Shown here one piece after another: positions 7,694-16,317 of a DNA stretch of 64,000 nucleotides. The DNA is taken from contig CADCJX010000007.1 of assembly GCA_902801885.1 (NCBI GenBank), positions 80,847-144,846 of the forward strand. The letters are read 5' to 3'. The position numbers and the translations under genes were made by a program. The first letter of the stretch is position 1, and each line of letters starts with the position of its first letter. Source of the DNA: an uncultured Bacteroidia bacterium. Its GTDB lineage: Bacteria > Bacteroidota > Bacteroidia > Bacteroidales > UBA932. Under the pieces are notes generated by a model. The model did not search any database, was not told the DNA's origin, and saw only the letters and a list, made by a program, of their open reading frames with translations.

Positions 7694-9232
7694 ATGACAC
7701 AGGACGAACTCTTCAAGGTGCTGGTAGCACATTGCAAGGAATACGGATTCATCTTCCCTTCAAGCGAAATCTACGACGGACTGGCAGCAGTCTATGACTA
7801 TGGCCAAATGGGCGTCGAGCTCAAGAACAACATCAAGCGTTACTGGTGGGAGGCCATGACCCGCCTCAACGAGAATGTCGTAGGAATAGATTCTTGCGTG
7901 TTCATGCACCCGAAGACATGGGTCGCTTCCGGTCATGTGGCAGCCTTCAACGATCCCCTGATCGACAACAAGGACTCAAAGAAGCGCTACCGTGCCGACA
8001 ACCTCATCGAGGACTATCTCGGCAAGATCGAGGAGAAGATCGAGAAGGAAGTTGCAAAGGGCCGTAAGAAGTTTGGAGAGGCCTTCAACGAGGAGCAGTT
8101 CCGGGCAACCAACCCTAACGTACTCAGGGAAAAGAAGAAGTATGATGAGGTGCATGCCCGTTACAAGGCTGCGGAAGACGCAAATGACCTCAAGGCCTAC
8201 CGCGACATCATCATCGACTGCGGCATAGTCTGCCCCATCTCCGGTACCGCCAACTGGACCGAGGTCCGTCAGTTCAACCTGATGTTCAGCACCCAAGGCT
8301 CCAACACAGGAGGCACCGACGACGTACTTTACCTGCGTCCAGAGACAGCCCAGGGAATATTCGTGGAGTACCTGAATGTCCAGAAGACCGGCCGCATGAA
8401 GATTCCTTTCGGAATCGCCCAGATCGGAAAGGCATTCCGCAACGAGATCGTGGCCAGGCAGTTCATCTTCCGCATGAAGGAATTCGAGCAGATGGAGATG
8501 GAATTCTTCTGCCGTCCCGGAACCGAGATGGAATGGTTCGCAAAATGGAAGGAGAACAGGATGAAGTGGCATGTCAACCTCGGAATGGGAGCAGAGAACT
8601 ACCGCTTCCACGACCATGAGAAGCTGGCCCACTACGCCAATGCTGCCACCGACATCGAGTTCAACTTCCCGTTCGGCTTCAAGGAGCTGGAAGGTATACA
8701 CTCCAGGACCGACTTCGACCTTGGCAACCACCAGAAGATCAGCGGAAAGAAGATCCAGTACTTCGATCCTGAGACCGGTGAAAGCTATGTCCCTTACTGC
8801 GTCGAGACTTCAATCGGAGTCGACAGGATGTTCCTCGCCGTACTCAGCCACTCCTACAATGTCGAGCAGCTTGAAGGCGGAGACAGCCGTGTAGTCCTCA
8901 GCATTCCTGCTCCCCTTGCTCCCGTCAAGGTGGCCATCCTCCCTCTTGTCAAGAAGGACGGTCTGCCCGAGAAGGCCCAGGAGGTTGTGAACGAGCTCAA
9001 GTACGACTTCGCCTACCAGTACGACGAGAAGGATTCCATCGGTAAGCGTTACCGCCGCCAGGATGCCATCGGCACTCCTTTCTGCGTCACCATCGATAAC
9101 GACACGATGAACGACAACACCGTGACAGTCCGCGACCGTGACACCATGGAGCAGACCAGGGTTCCAATCGCTGAACTCCGCGAGATGATCGACAAGAAGG
9201 TCAACATGGCCAATCTCCTAAGAAAGCTTTAA
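7694..9232 (+). CDS. glyQS: Glycine--tRNA ligase, dimeric type
   Basis: 512 residues. It is a class II synthetase of the single-chain (alpha2) type: the N-terminus YGFIFPSSEIYDGLAAVYDYG, motif 2 region LRPETAQGIF and GIAQIGKAFRNEI, GVDRMFLAVL near motif 3, and a C-terminal anticodon-binding domain (from about 400, APVKVAILPL). It charges tRNA-Gly in the cytoplasm. The stop codon overlaps the next ATG by one base. Family match is unambiguous. Confidence 0.97.
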   Translation: MTQDELFKVLVAHCKEYGFIFPSSEIYDGLAAVYDYGQMGVELKNNIKRYWWEAMTRLNENVVGIDSCVFMHPKTWVASGHVAAFNDPLIDNKDSKKRYRADNLIEDYLGKIEEKIEKEVAKGRKKFGEAFNEEQFRATNPNVLREKKKYDEVHARYKAAEDANDLKAYRDIIIDCGIVCPISGTANWTEVRQFNLMFSTQGSNTGGTDDVLYLRPETAQGIFVEYLNVQKTGRMKIPFGIAQIGKAFRNEIVARQFIFRMKEFEQMEMEFFCRPGTEMEWFAKWKENRMKWHVNLGMGAENYRFHDHEKLAHYANAATDIEFNFPFGFKELEGIHSRTDFDLGNHQKISGKKIQYFDPETGESYVPYCVETSIGVDRMFLAVLSHSYNVEQLEGGDSRVVLSIPAPLAPVKVAILPLVKKDGLPEKAQEVVNELKYDFAYQYDEKDSIGKRYRRQDAIGTPFCVTIDNDTMNDNTVTVRDRDTMEQTRVPIAELREMIDKKVNMANLLRKL

Positions 9233-9852
9233 TGATGAAAGTCAAAGCCCTATTTGCCATACTTGCGTCAGCCGCGATCCTTTCTTCCTGCTCCGGGAAA
9301 AAGGTTTCCCTTTTCAACGGGGACAACCTTGACGGCTGGAGAACCGTCCTTAAAGAGGACACAGACGCCATCTCCGGCGCTTCCACCTTCAGCGCTAAAG
9401 ACGGGATCATCCACGTCACAGGGCAGCCTTTCGGCTACATCCGCACGGAAAAGAAGTACTCCGACTACCTCCTGCACGTCGAATGGCGCTGGACGGGAGA
9501 CAAGGCCGTTGACGGAGGAATATTCAATTACCTTCAGGACGGTGACAGGGTATGGCCTATGGGAGTGCAGCTCCAGATGACTCCGAAGGACATGGGCATG
9601 CTGATGGGAGGGATTCCGATTGAAGGAGTTGAAGGACCCTTCTACCGCAAGGCAAGGACGGTCGAAGAGAACCCCGAAAAGCCCGTCGGCGAGTGGAACG
9701 AGATGGAATTCCTCTGCAAGGGCGGAAACATCAAGGTCACCCTCAACGGAGTCATGATTAACGAGGCTCAATGCAAGGCCACCGAAGGCTACATCGGCCT
9801 CCAGTCTGAAGGCGGCGCCATGGAATTCAGGAATATCTTCCTGTCATTCTGA
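9232..9852 (+). CDS. DUF1080 (3-keto-disaccharide hydrolase fold) lipoprotein
   Basis: 206 residues. A lipoprotein signal peptide ends in ILSSC (Cys20). The rest is one DUF1080 domain, a concanavalin-like beta-sandwich: SLFNGDNLDGW, the YSDYLLHVEWRW strand, NGVMINEAQCKATEGYIGLQSEGG and a terminal MEFRNIFL. The family includes 3-keto-glycoside hydrolases and is common in Bacteroidota sugar loci. The stop codon TGA lies inside a copy of the dispersed 27-base repeat, so the last residues may have changed on its insertion. It overlaps glyQS by one base, but a functional link is unlikely. Confidence 0.85.
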   Translation: MMKVKALFAILASAAILSSCSGKKVSLFNGDNLDGWRTVLKEDTDAISGASTFSAKDGIIHVTGQPFGYIRTEKKYSDYLLHVEWRWTGDKAVDGGIFNYLQDGDRVWPMGVQLQMTPKDMGMLMGGIPIEGVEGPFYRKARTVEENPEKPVGEWNEMEFLCKGGNIKVTLNGVMINEAQCKATEGYIGLQSEGGAMEFRNIFLSF

Positions 9853-9868
9853 GCGAAGCGAAGAATCT
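9842..9868 (+). repeat. Dispersed 27-base repeat, copy 1
   Basis: TGTCATTCTGAGCGAAGCG followed by AAGAATCT, identical to copy 5. ATTCT and AGAAT can pair as a short stem. It overlaps the end of the DUF1080 gene and supplies its TGA stop codon. Confidence 0.85.
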
Positions 9869-9869
9869 A

Positions 9870-10349
9870 TCATCCATCAAAATATTCCGGGAAAGCCCTC
9901 TTCAGTGAGGGCTTTGCTATTTCCAGCAACGGGATCATCACGAAGGGACGGTCAGCTATTCCTTTGTGTGGAATCGTCAGTTCAGGAATATCGATCCGTT
10001 CTGTACCGTAAAACAGGATGTCGATGTCGATGATGCGTGAGTGATAGATCCGATTGCCTTCTCCGTCATATTCAGGAGGGTCCGTCCGGCCCATTTCCCT
10101 TTCGATCGACTTGACCGTTCGCAAGACCTCCAGCGGAGCAAAGTCAGGAGAAAAATAGACCCGGTACAGGACGGCTGCATTGAGGAACTTGCCACCGGAA
10201 AAGCCCATAGGCTTGGTCTCTATCAGGCGGGAAAGCGCAGAATAGTGGCATCCGAAGGCCTCGTCCATCCTGCGCAAGGCTTCAAGGATGTTGGCCTCAC
10301 GGTCCCCAAGATTGCTCCCGAGTGAAAAATAGATGTTTACAAACGACAT
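9870..10349 (-). CDS. folK: 2-amino-4-hydroxy-6-hydroxymethyldihydropteridine pyrophosphokinase
   Basis: 159 residues, the normal HPPK length. Signatures are YFSLGSNLGDREANI at the N-terminus and the Mg-ATP motif IIDIDILFYG near 110. It transfers pyrophosphate from ATP to the pterin in folate synthesis, in the cytoplasm. Its start overlaps the end of the fucosidase gene by 13 bases, which puts this housekeeping gene at the tail of a long minus-strand run. thyA and folA of the same pathway lie 42 kb away. Confidence 0.95.
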   Translation of the reverse strand: MSFVNIYFSLGSNLGDREANILEALRRMDEAFGCHYSALSRLIETKPMGFSGGKFLNAAVLYRVYFSPDFAPLEVLRTVKSIEREMGRTDPPEYDGEGNRIYHSRIIDIDILFYGTERIDIPELTIPHKGIADRPFVMIPLLEIAKPSLKRAFPEYFDG

Positions 10350-11674
10350 TTCAGGACAACAATCGAATCATCCTTGAAAAGATTCTCAGGAAGTGTGATC
10401 ACCGTCTCATCTTCCACGACGGTCATTTCAACAGGCTGACCAGTCTCCACGACGTTGCATTCTCCTGACAGGACTGCAGGAACCGTAACGGAAGTCATAG
10501 GGTTGGTCAGGAACAGATAAAGGTTCTTTCCTTCTGAGGTCTCTTTACAAGTCGAATAAACGCCCTCCGGCATCGCTAGACCTGAAGGCTCGGAACCGAA
10601 GACAGCTTCCCCGTTGACATCCAGCCAGGCACCCATCTCCCTAAGGCGGCGGACTGCAGGAGCAGGAAGAGTTCCATCCGCTTTCGGTCCGACGTTCAGA
10701 AGATAGTTTCCGCCCATCGAGGTGTTGTTCACAAGGTAACGCAGCATCCTGGAAGCAGGCTTCCAGTTATAGTCCTTGCCATGATAAGCCCAGGAATTCT
10801 GCATGGTCGCAGGAGTCTGCCAAGGCTTGGACAGCATCTCTTTCGGGTAGGAATTGTCGTGCATCTCAAGGAAGTCGATGTTGTCCCCAGGATTCTCATA
10901 ACAGATACGCCCGTTGATGAGGCATTTGTCACTGTAGGTCCTGACAAGCCTGATCAATTCGTCCCTCCTTTCGGGAGTGATGTGGGTCTTCCAGTCCCAA
11001 GTGTCAAACCACAGAAGGTCCGGGTCGAACTTCTCTATCAATTCCCGAACCTGTGGAAGGGATTTCCTCTGCCAATATCTCTCGAAAGCCTCATCATCCC
11101 TCCATTCACACCATCTGGGCAGAGCTCCGTCCGGATCCTCCCAATCCTGCCAATGGGAATAGTAGAAGCCATATTTCAAGCCATATTTCTTGCAGGCCTC
11201 CACTAGCGGTGCGATCAGGTCTTTCCGGTAAGGGGTGTTCATGATGTCAAAATCCGAGACTTCAGAGTCCCAGAGCGCAAAGCCATCATGGTGCTTGGAA
11301 GTGATCACCAAGTACTTCATCCCTGCATTCTTGGCTTCCCTGACCCAACTGTCCGGATCATAGTTCACCGGATTGAACTGCCCCGCAAGGGCGTTGTACA
11401 CGTCATCCGGAACCTCCAGACGAGGCTTGATCCACTCTGCGTACCAACTGTTTCCATTAGCGAAAGAGGTGTCCGGCATGGTGTGGCCGTTGTATGAACC
11501 CTCCAGGATTGAATATAATCCCCAATGGATGAACATCCCGAACTTGGCTTCCTTGAACCATTCTGACTTTTCTTCAGGCAGTTTCAGGGAGACTTCGCGC
11601 TGTGTTATCTGTTTGTCCGAACAGCCTGTGAAAATAAGTCCGAGCAATAAGAGGGGTATGATTAGTTTTCTCAT
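10337..11674 (-). CDS. Alpha-L-fucosidase, GH29, lipoprotein
   Basis: 445 residues from the ATG at 11674; an upstream in-frame codon would break the signal peptide. The lipobox GLIFTGC fixes the exported form. GH29 signatures: FGMFIHWGLYS, SKHHDGFALWDS and the predicted nucleophile Asp in LLWFDTWDW. The C-terminal 90 residues form a small beta-domain. It should release L-fucose from glycans at the cell surface or in the periplasm. It is the last glycan-related gene in the run and begins 4 bases after the ADP-ribosylglycohydrolase gene. Confidence 0.92.
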   Translation of the reverse strand: MRKLIIPLLLLGLIFTGCSDKQITQREVSLKLPEEKSEWFKEAKFGMFIHWGLYSILEGSYNGHTMPDTSFANGNSWYAEWIKPRLEVPDDVYNALAGQFNPVNYDPDSWVREAKNAGMKYLVITSKHHDGFALWDSEVSDFDIMNTPYRKDLIAPLVEACKKYGLKYGFYYSHWQDWEDPDGALPRWCEWRDDEAFERYWQRKSLPQVRELIEKFDPDLLWFDTWDWKTHITPERRDELIRLVRTYSDKCLINGRICYENPGDNIDFLEMHDNSYPKEMLSKPWQTPATMQNSWAYHGKDYNWKPASRMLRYLVNNTSMGGNYLLNVGPKADGTLPAPAVRRLREMGAWLDVNGEAVFGSEPSGLAMPEGVYSTCKETSEGKNLYLFLTNPMTSVTVPAVLSGECNVVETGQPVEMTVVEDETVITLPENLFKDDSIVVLKCRL

Positions 11675-11678
11675 TGTG

Positions 11679-13220
11679 TCAAACGTGATGATGCTCTTCG
11701 GGTTTGTCGGAGTAAACAATCTTTGAACGGACCTCGATAGGGTGCTTCCGGTCAGGATTGAGCCACTTCAGGGAAACTGTGTGCTTGCCGACAGGAAGAC
11801 CGTACTTGAAATACAGTTCAAGGCTCCTGTGGTTGTTGCTGGCGGGAAGGACGACGGTCCTGTCCACGACGCCGTCAAGGGTGACTTCAACCTTGGCCTC
11901 ATAGCCTGAATTATCCATAGGCATGAGATAGGTGAGCACTACTCCGTTGCCGTTGAATTCCATTTCGCCGCAGTTGTCGATGTGGTCCCTGATCTCCTCA
12001 CGCTTCACAGGCCAGTGGCCTTCAAAACCCTTTTCGAGACGGACGGTTTCAGGGACCTGGGTCTTGATGGTCACAGACTCGTCGGAAACTGAGCCTCCGT
12101 ATTTTTCAATGACCTTGAGGGCTTGATTGAAAGACATCTGGTAAGTCTTGTTGAGGGAAATGTCTGTATAGGCGAAATTCCTGTCCTCAACCTCGTAGAT
12201 GTTCTTCTTCCAGTACTCAGGAATGTTGCTGTAGCCGAGTACGACACCAAGGATGCCGCCGGAAGATGCCGGATTGCAATCGGAATCCTTTCCACAGCGC
12301 GTTGACACGTCGATCGTCTTGTAGAAGTCTCCCTCTCCGTAAAGGAGTCCCATGATGATGTAGGAACTGTTGATGAGAGCATCGATGTTGGTGGTTCCAT
12401 AGACTCCGTCAGGACAACCAATGTCAAATCCCCATTTACGCTCTGCCAGAGCCCAGGTAATCTCCCAATTGTCAGGATATTCCTTATGCCATTTGATTAT
12501 GTCCGCCATGCACTGGTAGTACTTGCTTTCGGTAGGGATCGTCTTGAGAGCCTCAGAAACAATGTATTCAATGTCATCGGAGACGAAGGCCAGGGAATAC
12601 ATGGCCGCGACATAGACACCTCCGTACCAGCCGTCACCGTAGTTCATCATGTGGCCGATCTCATCAGTGTAGTGAACGGCCGCATTGGGCATTCCCGGAG
12701 CCATTATTCCGGCGTAGTCAGCTTCGATCTGGAAGTCGATGTCGTCCGAATGGGGATTGTTCATCCAGAAACCTGACTCCGGAGGCATCAGCCCTTGCTG
12801 AATATTGTAACGTGCCGCCTGGTTGGCATGCCAGAGAGGATATGCTGCCGAGGAGAAGGCTTTGGCGAACGACTCGATAGGTGCATCAAGGCCCTCTTTT
12901 TCAAACACTTCCACAAAGGTAAGGTCCATGTAGATGTCGTCGTAAAGGCCAGGTGCATGGTCATAGTACCATTGGATCCTGTGGTCCGGCCATTCGATAG
13001 GTATGTTGTCATTGATGATGCTGCTGTAACGGAACTCGGTAGGACCTCCGTAGGTGCATCCTATGGTCTGGCCTGCCCAGCCTCCCTTAATCTTGTCCAT
13101 AAGTTGTTCCTTGGTGAGAGAGACCTCTTCCGGAGCAGAAGGTACCTTGACCTTATTCTGGACGCAGCCCACGGCCAGGATAGCAAATGCCAAAATGGTG
13201 ACAATAGTTAACTTTTTCAT
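11679..13220 (-). CDS. ADP-ribosylglycohydrolase-fold lipoprotein
   Basis: 513 residues from the ATG at 13220; the codon six bases upstream is TTG. The lipobox is AILAVGC. The catalytic domain (about 40-380) carries DraG/ARH marks: KGGWAGQTIGCTYGG, the metal-binding YDDIYMDLTF and GKDSDCNPASSGGILG. A beta-sandwich-like tail of about 130 residues follows. Known cytosolic members remove ADP-ribose from proteins; exported Bacteroidota members are of unknown substrate and may act on other N- or O-ribosides. Its neighbours (nucleoside hydrolase, ribokinase, phosphoesterase) favour a ribosyl substrate, but this is inference. Confidence 0.85.
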   Translation of the reverse strand: MKKLTIVTILAFAILAVGCVQNKVKVPSAPEEVSLTKEQLMDKIKGGWAGQTIGCTYGGPTEFRYSSIINDNIPIEWPDHRIQWYYDHAPGLYDDIYMDLTFVEVFEKEGLDAPIESFAKAFSSAAYPLWHANQAARYNIQQGLMPPESGFWMNNPHSDDIDFQIEADYAGIMAPGMPNAAVHYTDEIGHMMNYGDGWYGGVYVAAMYSLAFVSDDIEYIVSEALKTIPTESKYYQCMADIIKWHKEYPDNWEITWALAERKWGFDIGCPDGVYGTTNIDALINSSYIIMGLLYGEGDFYKTIDVSTRCGKDSDCNPASSGGILGVVLGYSNIPEYWKKNIYEVEDRNFAYTDISLNKTYQMSFNQALKVIEKYGGSVSDESVTIKTQVPETVRLEKGFEGHWPVKREEIRDHIDNCGEMEFNGNGVVLTYLMPMDNSGYEAKVEVTLDGVVDRTVVLPASNNHRSLELYFKYGLPVGKHTVSLKWLNPDRKHPIEVRSKIVYSDKPEEHHHV

Positions 13221-13232
13221 ATTCAATGATTT

Positions 13233-14309
13233 TTATATTCTTGGACTAGTGAGATTCTTCATTCCCGGATAGAGGTAAAGCTCCTGTTCGACCTTGCCTC
13301 CGTAAAGGCGGACCCAGGTCTTGAAGCCGTCGTCTCCCTCGGTGAACTCGAAGATGCGGGCGCCGTTGGGCTTAAGGTCGTTGTAGACAGTGTCGCAGCC
13401 ACTGAAGCGGCCGTAGATAAGGAAGAAATCCTGCCAGAGCATGACAAAGTCGCTGTTGTGGTCGTGACCGGTCACAATGCCCTGGACATCACCCATCTCC
13501 CTCATGGCAAGATAGAGGCCTGAATTCACCTTGGGGGCTCCTGGCTCTTCGCCTATATTGCCCATCATCACGCGGGAAGTATCCCTGATGGCCTCTTTGT
13601 ACTCAGGTACGGGAATATGGAAGAATGCGAGGGAAGGAACGGGTTTTCCGCCGTTTGCCTCGGTGAATTCCCGGCTGTGTTTCTTGTACCAGGCTATCTG
13701 ATCGTCATGGACATAACTCCAACCCTTCTGGCCGGCAATTTCAACCCTGTTACCTGAATCGAAGAGGTAGAAAACCCTGTCGACACCCTTTGATCCCGAA
13801 AGAGTGATTATATCATTGGAGCAGCCCGAGATACCTTCATCGTCTATGGTGTTGACGTTGCCTGGAATAGAGCGCAGGACCTTGAACATGTCCGTCCTGG
13901 AAAGGTCAAAATCGCTGTCATGGTTGCCCATCGCCACAGCAAACGGGATCTTGCGGTCAACGAGGGGCTGCAGGATGTGCCTTGCAGAGGCCTCTGCAGG
14001 TTTTCCGAACACGATGTCTCCTGTGTGGATGACGAAATCCGGCTTCTCAGCGTCCAGCATCTGGATCACGTTCTTGAGAGCCCTTTCGGAACGCTCGTCT
14101 CCTTCGATGTAATGGGTGTCGGTGAACTGAAGAATCTTTATCTTTCCGTTGCTGTTGTATTTGAGCCTGTGGGCTATCCCGTCAGCAGGAGTCTTACCCT
14201 TGTTGACCTGGAGTTTTCCGGTAGCCATGGCTTCCACACCAGGAATGGCCATCGCTGCGCCGGCTACTGCGGCTGTCGCCGAGTTCTTCAAAAAAACTCT
14301 TCTGTCCAT
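13233..14309 (-). CDS. Tat-exported metallophosphoesterase
   Basis: 358 residues. The N-terminus MDRRVFLKNS plus an alanine-rich stretch is a twin-arginine signal. Calcineurin-like motifs are complete: QFTDTHY (Asp64, His66), HTGDIV (Asp98), MGNHDSDF (Asn129, His130) and GHDHNSD near 270. This is a secreted binuclear metallophosphatase of the type acting on phosphomonoesters or nucleotides. It sits between nucleoside hydrolase (16 bases) and ADP-ribosylglycohydrolase (12 bases), so dephosphorylation of nucleotides is a sensible guess. Confidence 0.88.
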   Translation of the reverse strand: MDRRVFLKNSATAAVAGAAMAIPGVEAMATGKLQVNKGKTPADGIAHRLKYNSNGKIKILQFTDTHYIEGDERSERALKNVIQMLDAEKPDFVIHTGDIVFGKPAEASARHILQPLVDRKIPFAVAMGNHDSDFDLSRTDMFKVLRSIPGNVNTIDDEGISGCSNDIITLSGSKGVDRVFYLFDSGNRVEIAGQKGWSYVHDDQIAWYKKHSREFTEANGGKPVPSLAFFHIPVPEYKEAIRDTSRVMMGNIGEEPGAPKVNSGLYLAMREMGDVQGIVTGHDHNSDFVMLWQDFFLIYGRFSGCDTVYNDLKPNGARIFEFTEGDDGFKTWVRLYGGKVEQELYLYPGMKNLTSPRI

Positions 14310-14325
14310 GATAACTGTTATTAGT

Positions 14326-15366
14326 TTATTTTCTGTTTGCAGGAACTGACGTAACCACCTCTACGAAATGGGCCTTGATGGCTTCCGCCTGTTCGGGCGT
14401 AACTGAAAGATAGCGTCTGGTACCCTTCTCGTCCGAAGTGAAAAAGGTTGATCCTTCGTCTGTTACGCTAATTGTTCCTGGTTCCGAAACGGTGAACCAC
14501 TTATCTCCTTCAACAGCATAAAGCACAGCTGTAGGGTCCCATGTAGGACGGTCGTACGGCATCTTCTGGTAGGCCTTGTAAGCTTCAACCATAGGATGGA
14601 GCCCTGCCCAGCCGAAGTCATTCTCGATGCTTGTGGCCGGATAATTGACTTGGATCCCCACCTCGAAGGGAGAAGTCACAACGGGAGTAGGCCATTCCTC
14701 GAAGATTGCCTTGGCCGCTGGGATATCCTTTACCACATTGTATTCATGATGGTTCTGGTCCTTGAAATTACCTGCCATTGTGACCAGAAGGCGGACTTTC
14801 TTCGCCACCAGTTCCTTGCCTGTGAGTGATGAATAATCATCAGCAGGAGTCTGAAGGAGCCTTGAAAGGTTTGTGGAGAATCCTACTGAGGCGATCACGA
14901 CCGACTTGTCAGCAGCCTTGGAGAGGAGCTTCCTGTAAAGTGACGGCGCTTCAGGGAGTTTGGAATAGTCTTTCAGCGTTCTTTTGAATGCCGGGCGCCC
15001 TTCTTCGTCTTTCAGAAGAACAACTGCTTGGGCATAATTGATAGCATCAGTCTCACAATCAGCACCATCGCGGATAATTCCGATCGGGATGTCAGGATGC
15101 CCGTACCAGGTGTTCAGGATGTCCACGAATTCTCCCGGAGCATCGCCTTCCTTGTTGATGCAGGTCGCAAGAAGATTGATTTTGCCGGCGTCAACGTATT
15201 TGTAAAGCAAATCCATGGCGATCGCATCATCGACGTCGTTACCGATGTCGGTCTCCATGATAAGGTTGATGGGACCGGTCTCGCTTCCGGCGGTTCCCCC
15301 ATTCCTGCAACCTGCCAGGCAGGCAGAAAAGACAGCTATAAAGATGAATATTCTTTTCATGATCAT
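14326..15366 (-). CDS. Inosine-uridine-type nucleoside hydrolase, lipoprotein
   Basis: 346 residues; ATG codons at 15366 and 15360 are both possible. The lipobox is FSACLAGC. The family signature IMETDIGNDVDDAIAMDLL binds Ca and the ribose. The enzyme cleaves the N-glycosidic bond of nucleosides to base and ribose, here outside the cytoplasm. It follows ribokinase by 9 bases, which gives a plausible two-step route from nucleoside to ribose 5-phosphate. No ribose importer is seen in the window. Confidence 0.92.
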   Translation of the reverse strand: MIMKRIFIFIAVFSACLAGCRNGGTAGSETGPINLIMETDIGNDVDDAIAMDLLYKYVDAGKINLLATCINKEGDAPGEFVDILNTWYGHPDIPIGIIRDGADCETDAINYAQAVVLLKDEEGRPAFKRTLKDYSKLPEAPSLYRKLLSKAADKSVVIASVGFSTNLSRLLQTPADDYSSLTGKELVAKKVRLLVTMAGNFKDQNHHEYNVVKDIPAAKAIFEEWPTPVVTSPFEVGIQVNYPATSIENDFGWAGLHPMVEAYKAYQKMPYDRPTWDPTAVLYAVEGDKWFTVSEPGTISVTDEGSTFFTSDEKGTRRYLSVTPEQAEAIKAHFVEVVTSVPANRK

Positions 15367-15375
15367 AGGAATCTG

Positions 15376-16278
15376 TTAAAGTTCTTCCCTGTAGGGCATG
15401 GCAACTTGGGCACCAGCCTTCTGGACAGCTAGCGCAGATGCCTTGGTAGCGAATTCTGCAGCCTCTTCCAGGCTCTTCCCCTCAGAGAGGGCGACACAGA
15501 GTGATCCGCAGTAGCAGTCTCCGGCTCCGGTAGTGTCCACAGCGTCGACCTTATGAGCCTTGACAAATGAGATCTTTTCGCCATCGCAAATAAGGGAACC
15601 CTTGGAACCCATTGTAACTATTATCTTTTCTACACCTCTGGCCATCAACACTTTAGCTGCTTTCATAGCCTCTTCTTGGCTGTTTACGCTGCATCCGGTA
15701 ATAGCTTCGAGCTCGCTCTCGTTTGGAATGAAAAGGGAGAGATATTTGAATAGCTCTGCAGGAAGCTCTTCTGAAGGAGCCGGGGCAGGATTCAGAACGA
15801 CGCATTTCCCGAGTTCATGGCCGATCTTGGCCGCTTCGAGGACGGCGGGAACGGGTATCTCGAGCTGCATAAGAAGGATGTCGCACTCTTCAATCGCCTT
15901 ACGGTTGATCCGGATGTCTTCTTCAGTGTAGTCTCCGTTGGCTCCGGGAGCCACGACGATGCAGTTCTCCGCATCCTTGTCGACAGTGATAAGGGCCACT
16001 CCCGAAGGTTTGGAAGAAAACATAACTCCCGAAGTGTCAAGGCCTTCCTCTTTGAAATGACGAATCGTATTCTCTCCGAATATGTCTTTGCCTACCTTAC
16101 AGACAAAAGACACATCTCCGCCCAGACGTTTGGCTGCAACAGCCTGGTTTGCTCCCTTTCCTCCAGGCCCCATCACGAAATCAGTGCCCATGACTGTCTC
16201 GCCTGGGCCCGGCATCCTGTCCGCAAAAGCGGTCATGTCGGTGTTGGTGCTTCCAATCACCAGAATCTTTCCTTTCAT
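15376..16278 (-). CDS. rbsK: Ribokinase
   Basis: 300 residues, PfkB family. N-terminal GSTNTDMTAFADRMPGPGET and MGPGGKGANQAVAAKRLGG are typical for ribokinase substrate binding; the C-terminal DTTGAGDCYCGSL holds the catalytic Asp and anion hole. It phosphorylates ribose to ribose 5-phosphate in the cytoplasm. It lies between the Fe-S genes (39 bases upstream) and nucleoside hydrolase. Confidence 0.93.
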   Translation of the reverse strand: MKGKILVIGSTNTDMTAFADRMPGPGETVMGTDFVMGPGGKGANQAVAAKRLGGDVSFVCKVGKDIFGENTIRHFKEEGLDTSGVMFSSKPSGVALITVDKDAENCIVVAPGANGDYTEEDIRINRKAIEECDILLMQLEIPVPAVLEAAKIGHELGKCVVLNPAPAPSEELPAELFKYLSLFIPNESELEAITGCSVNSQEEAMKAAKVLMARGVEKIIVTMGSKGSLICDGEKISFVKAHKVDAVDTTGAGDCYCGSLCVALSEGKSLEEAAEFATKASALAVQKAGAQVAMPYREEL

Positions 16279-16317
16279 CTCGATTATTGGTTGTGTTATT
16301 AAAAATCAGTTGTGTTT

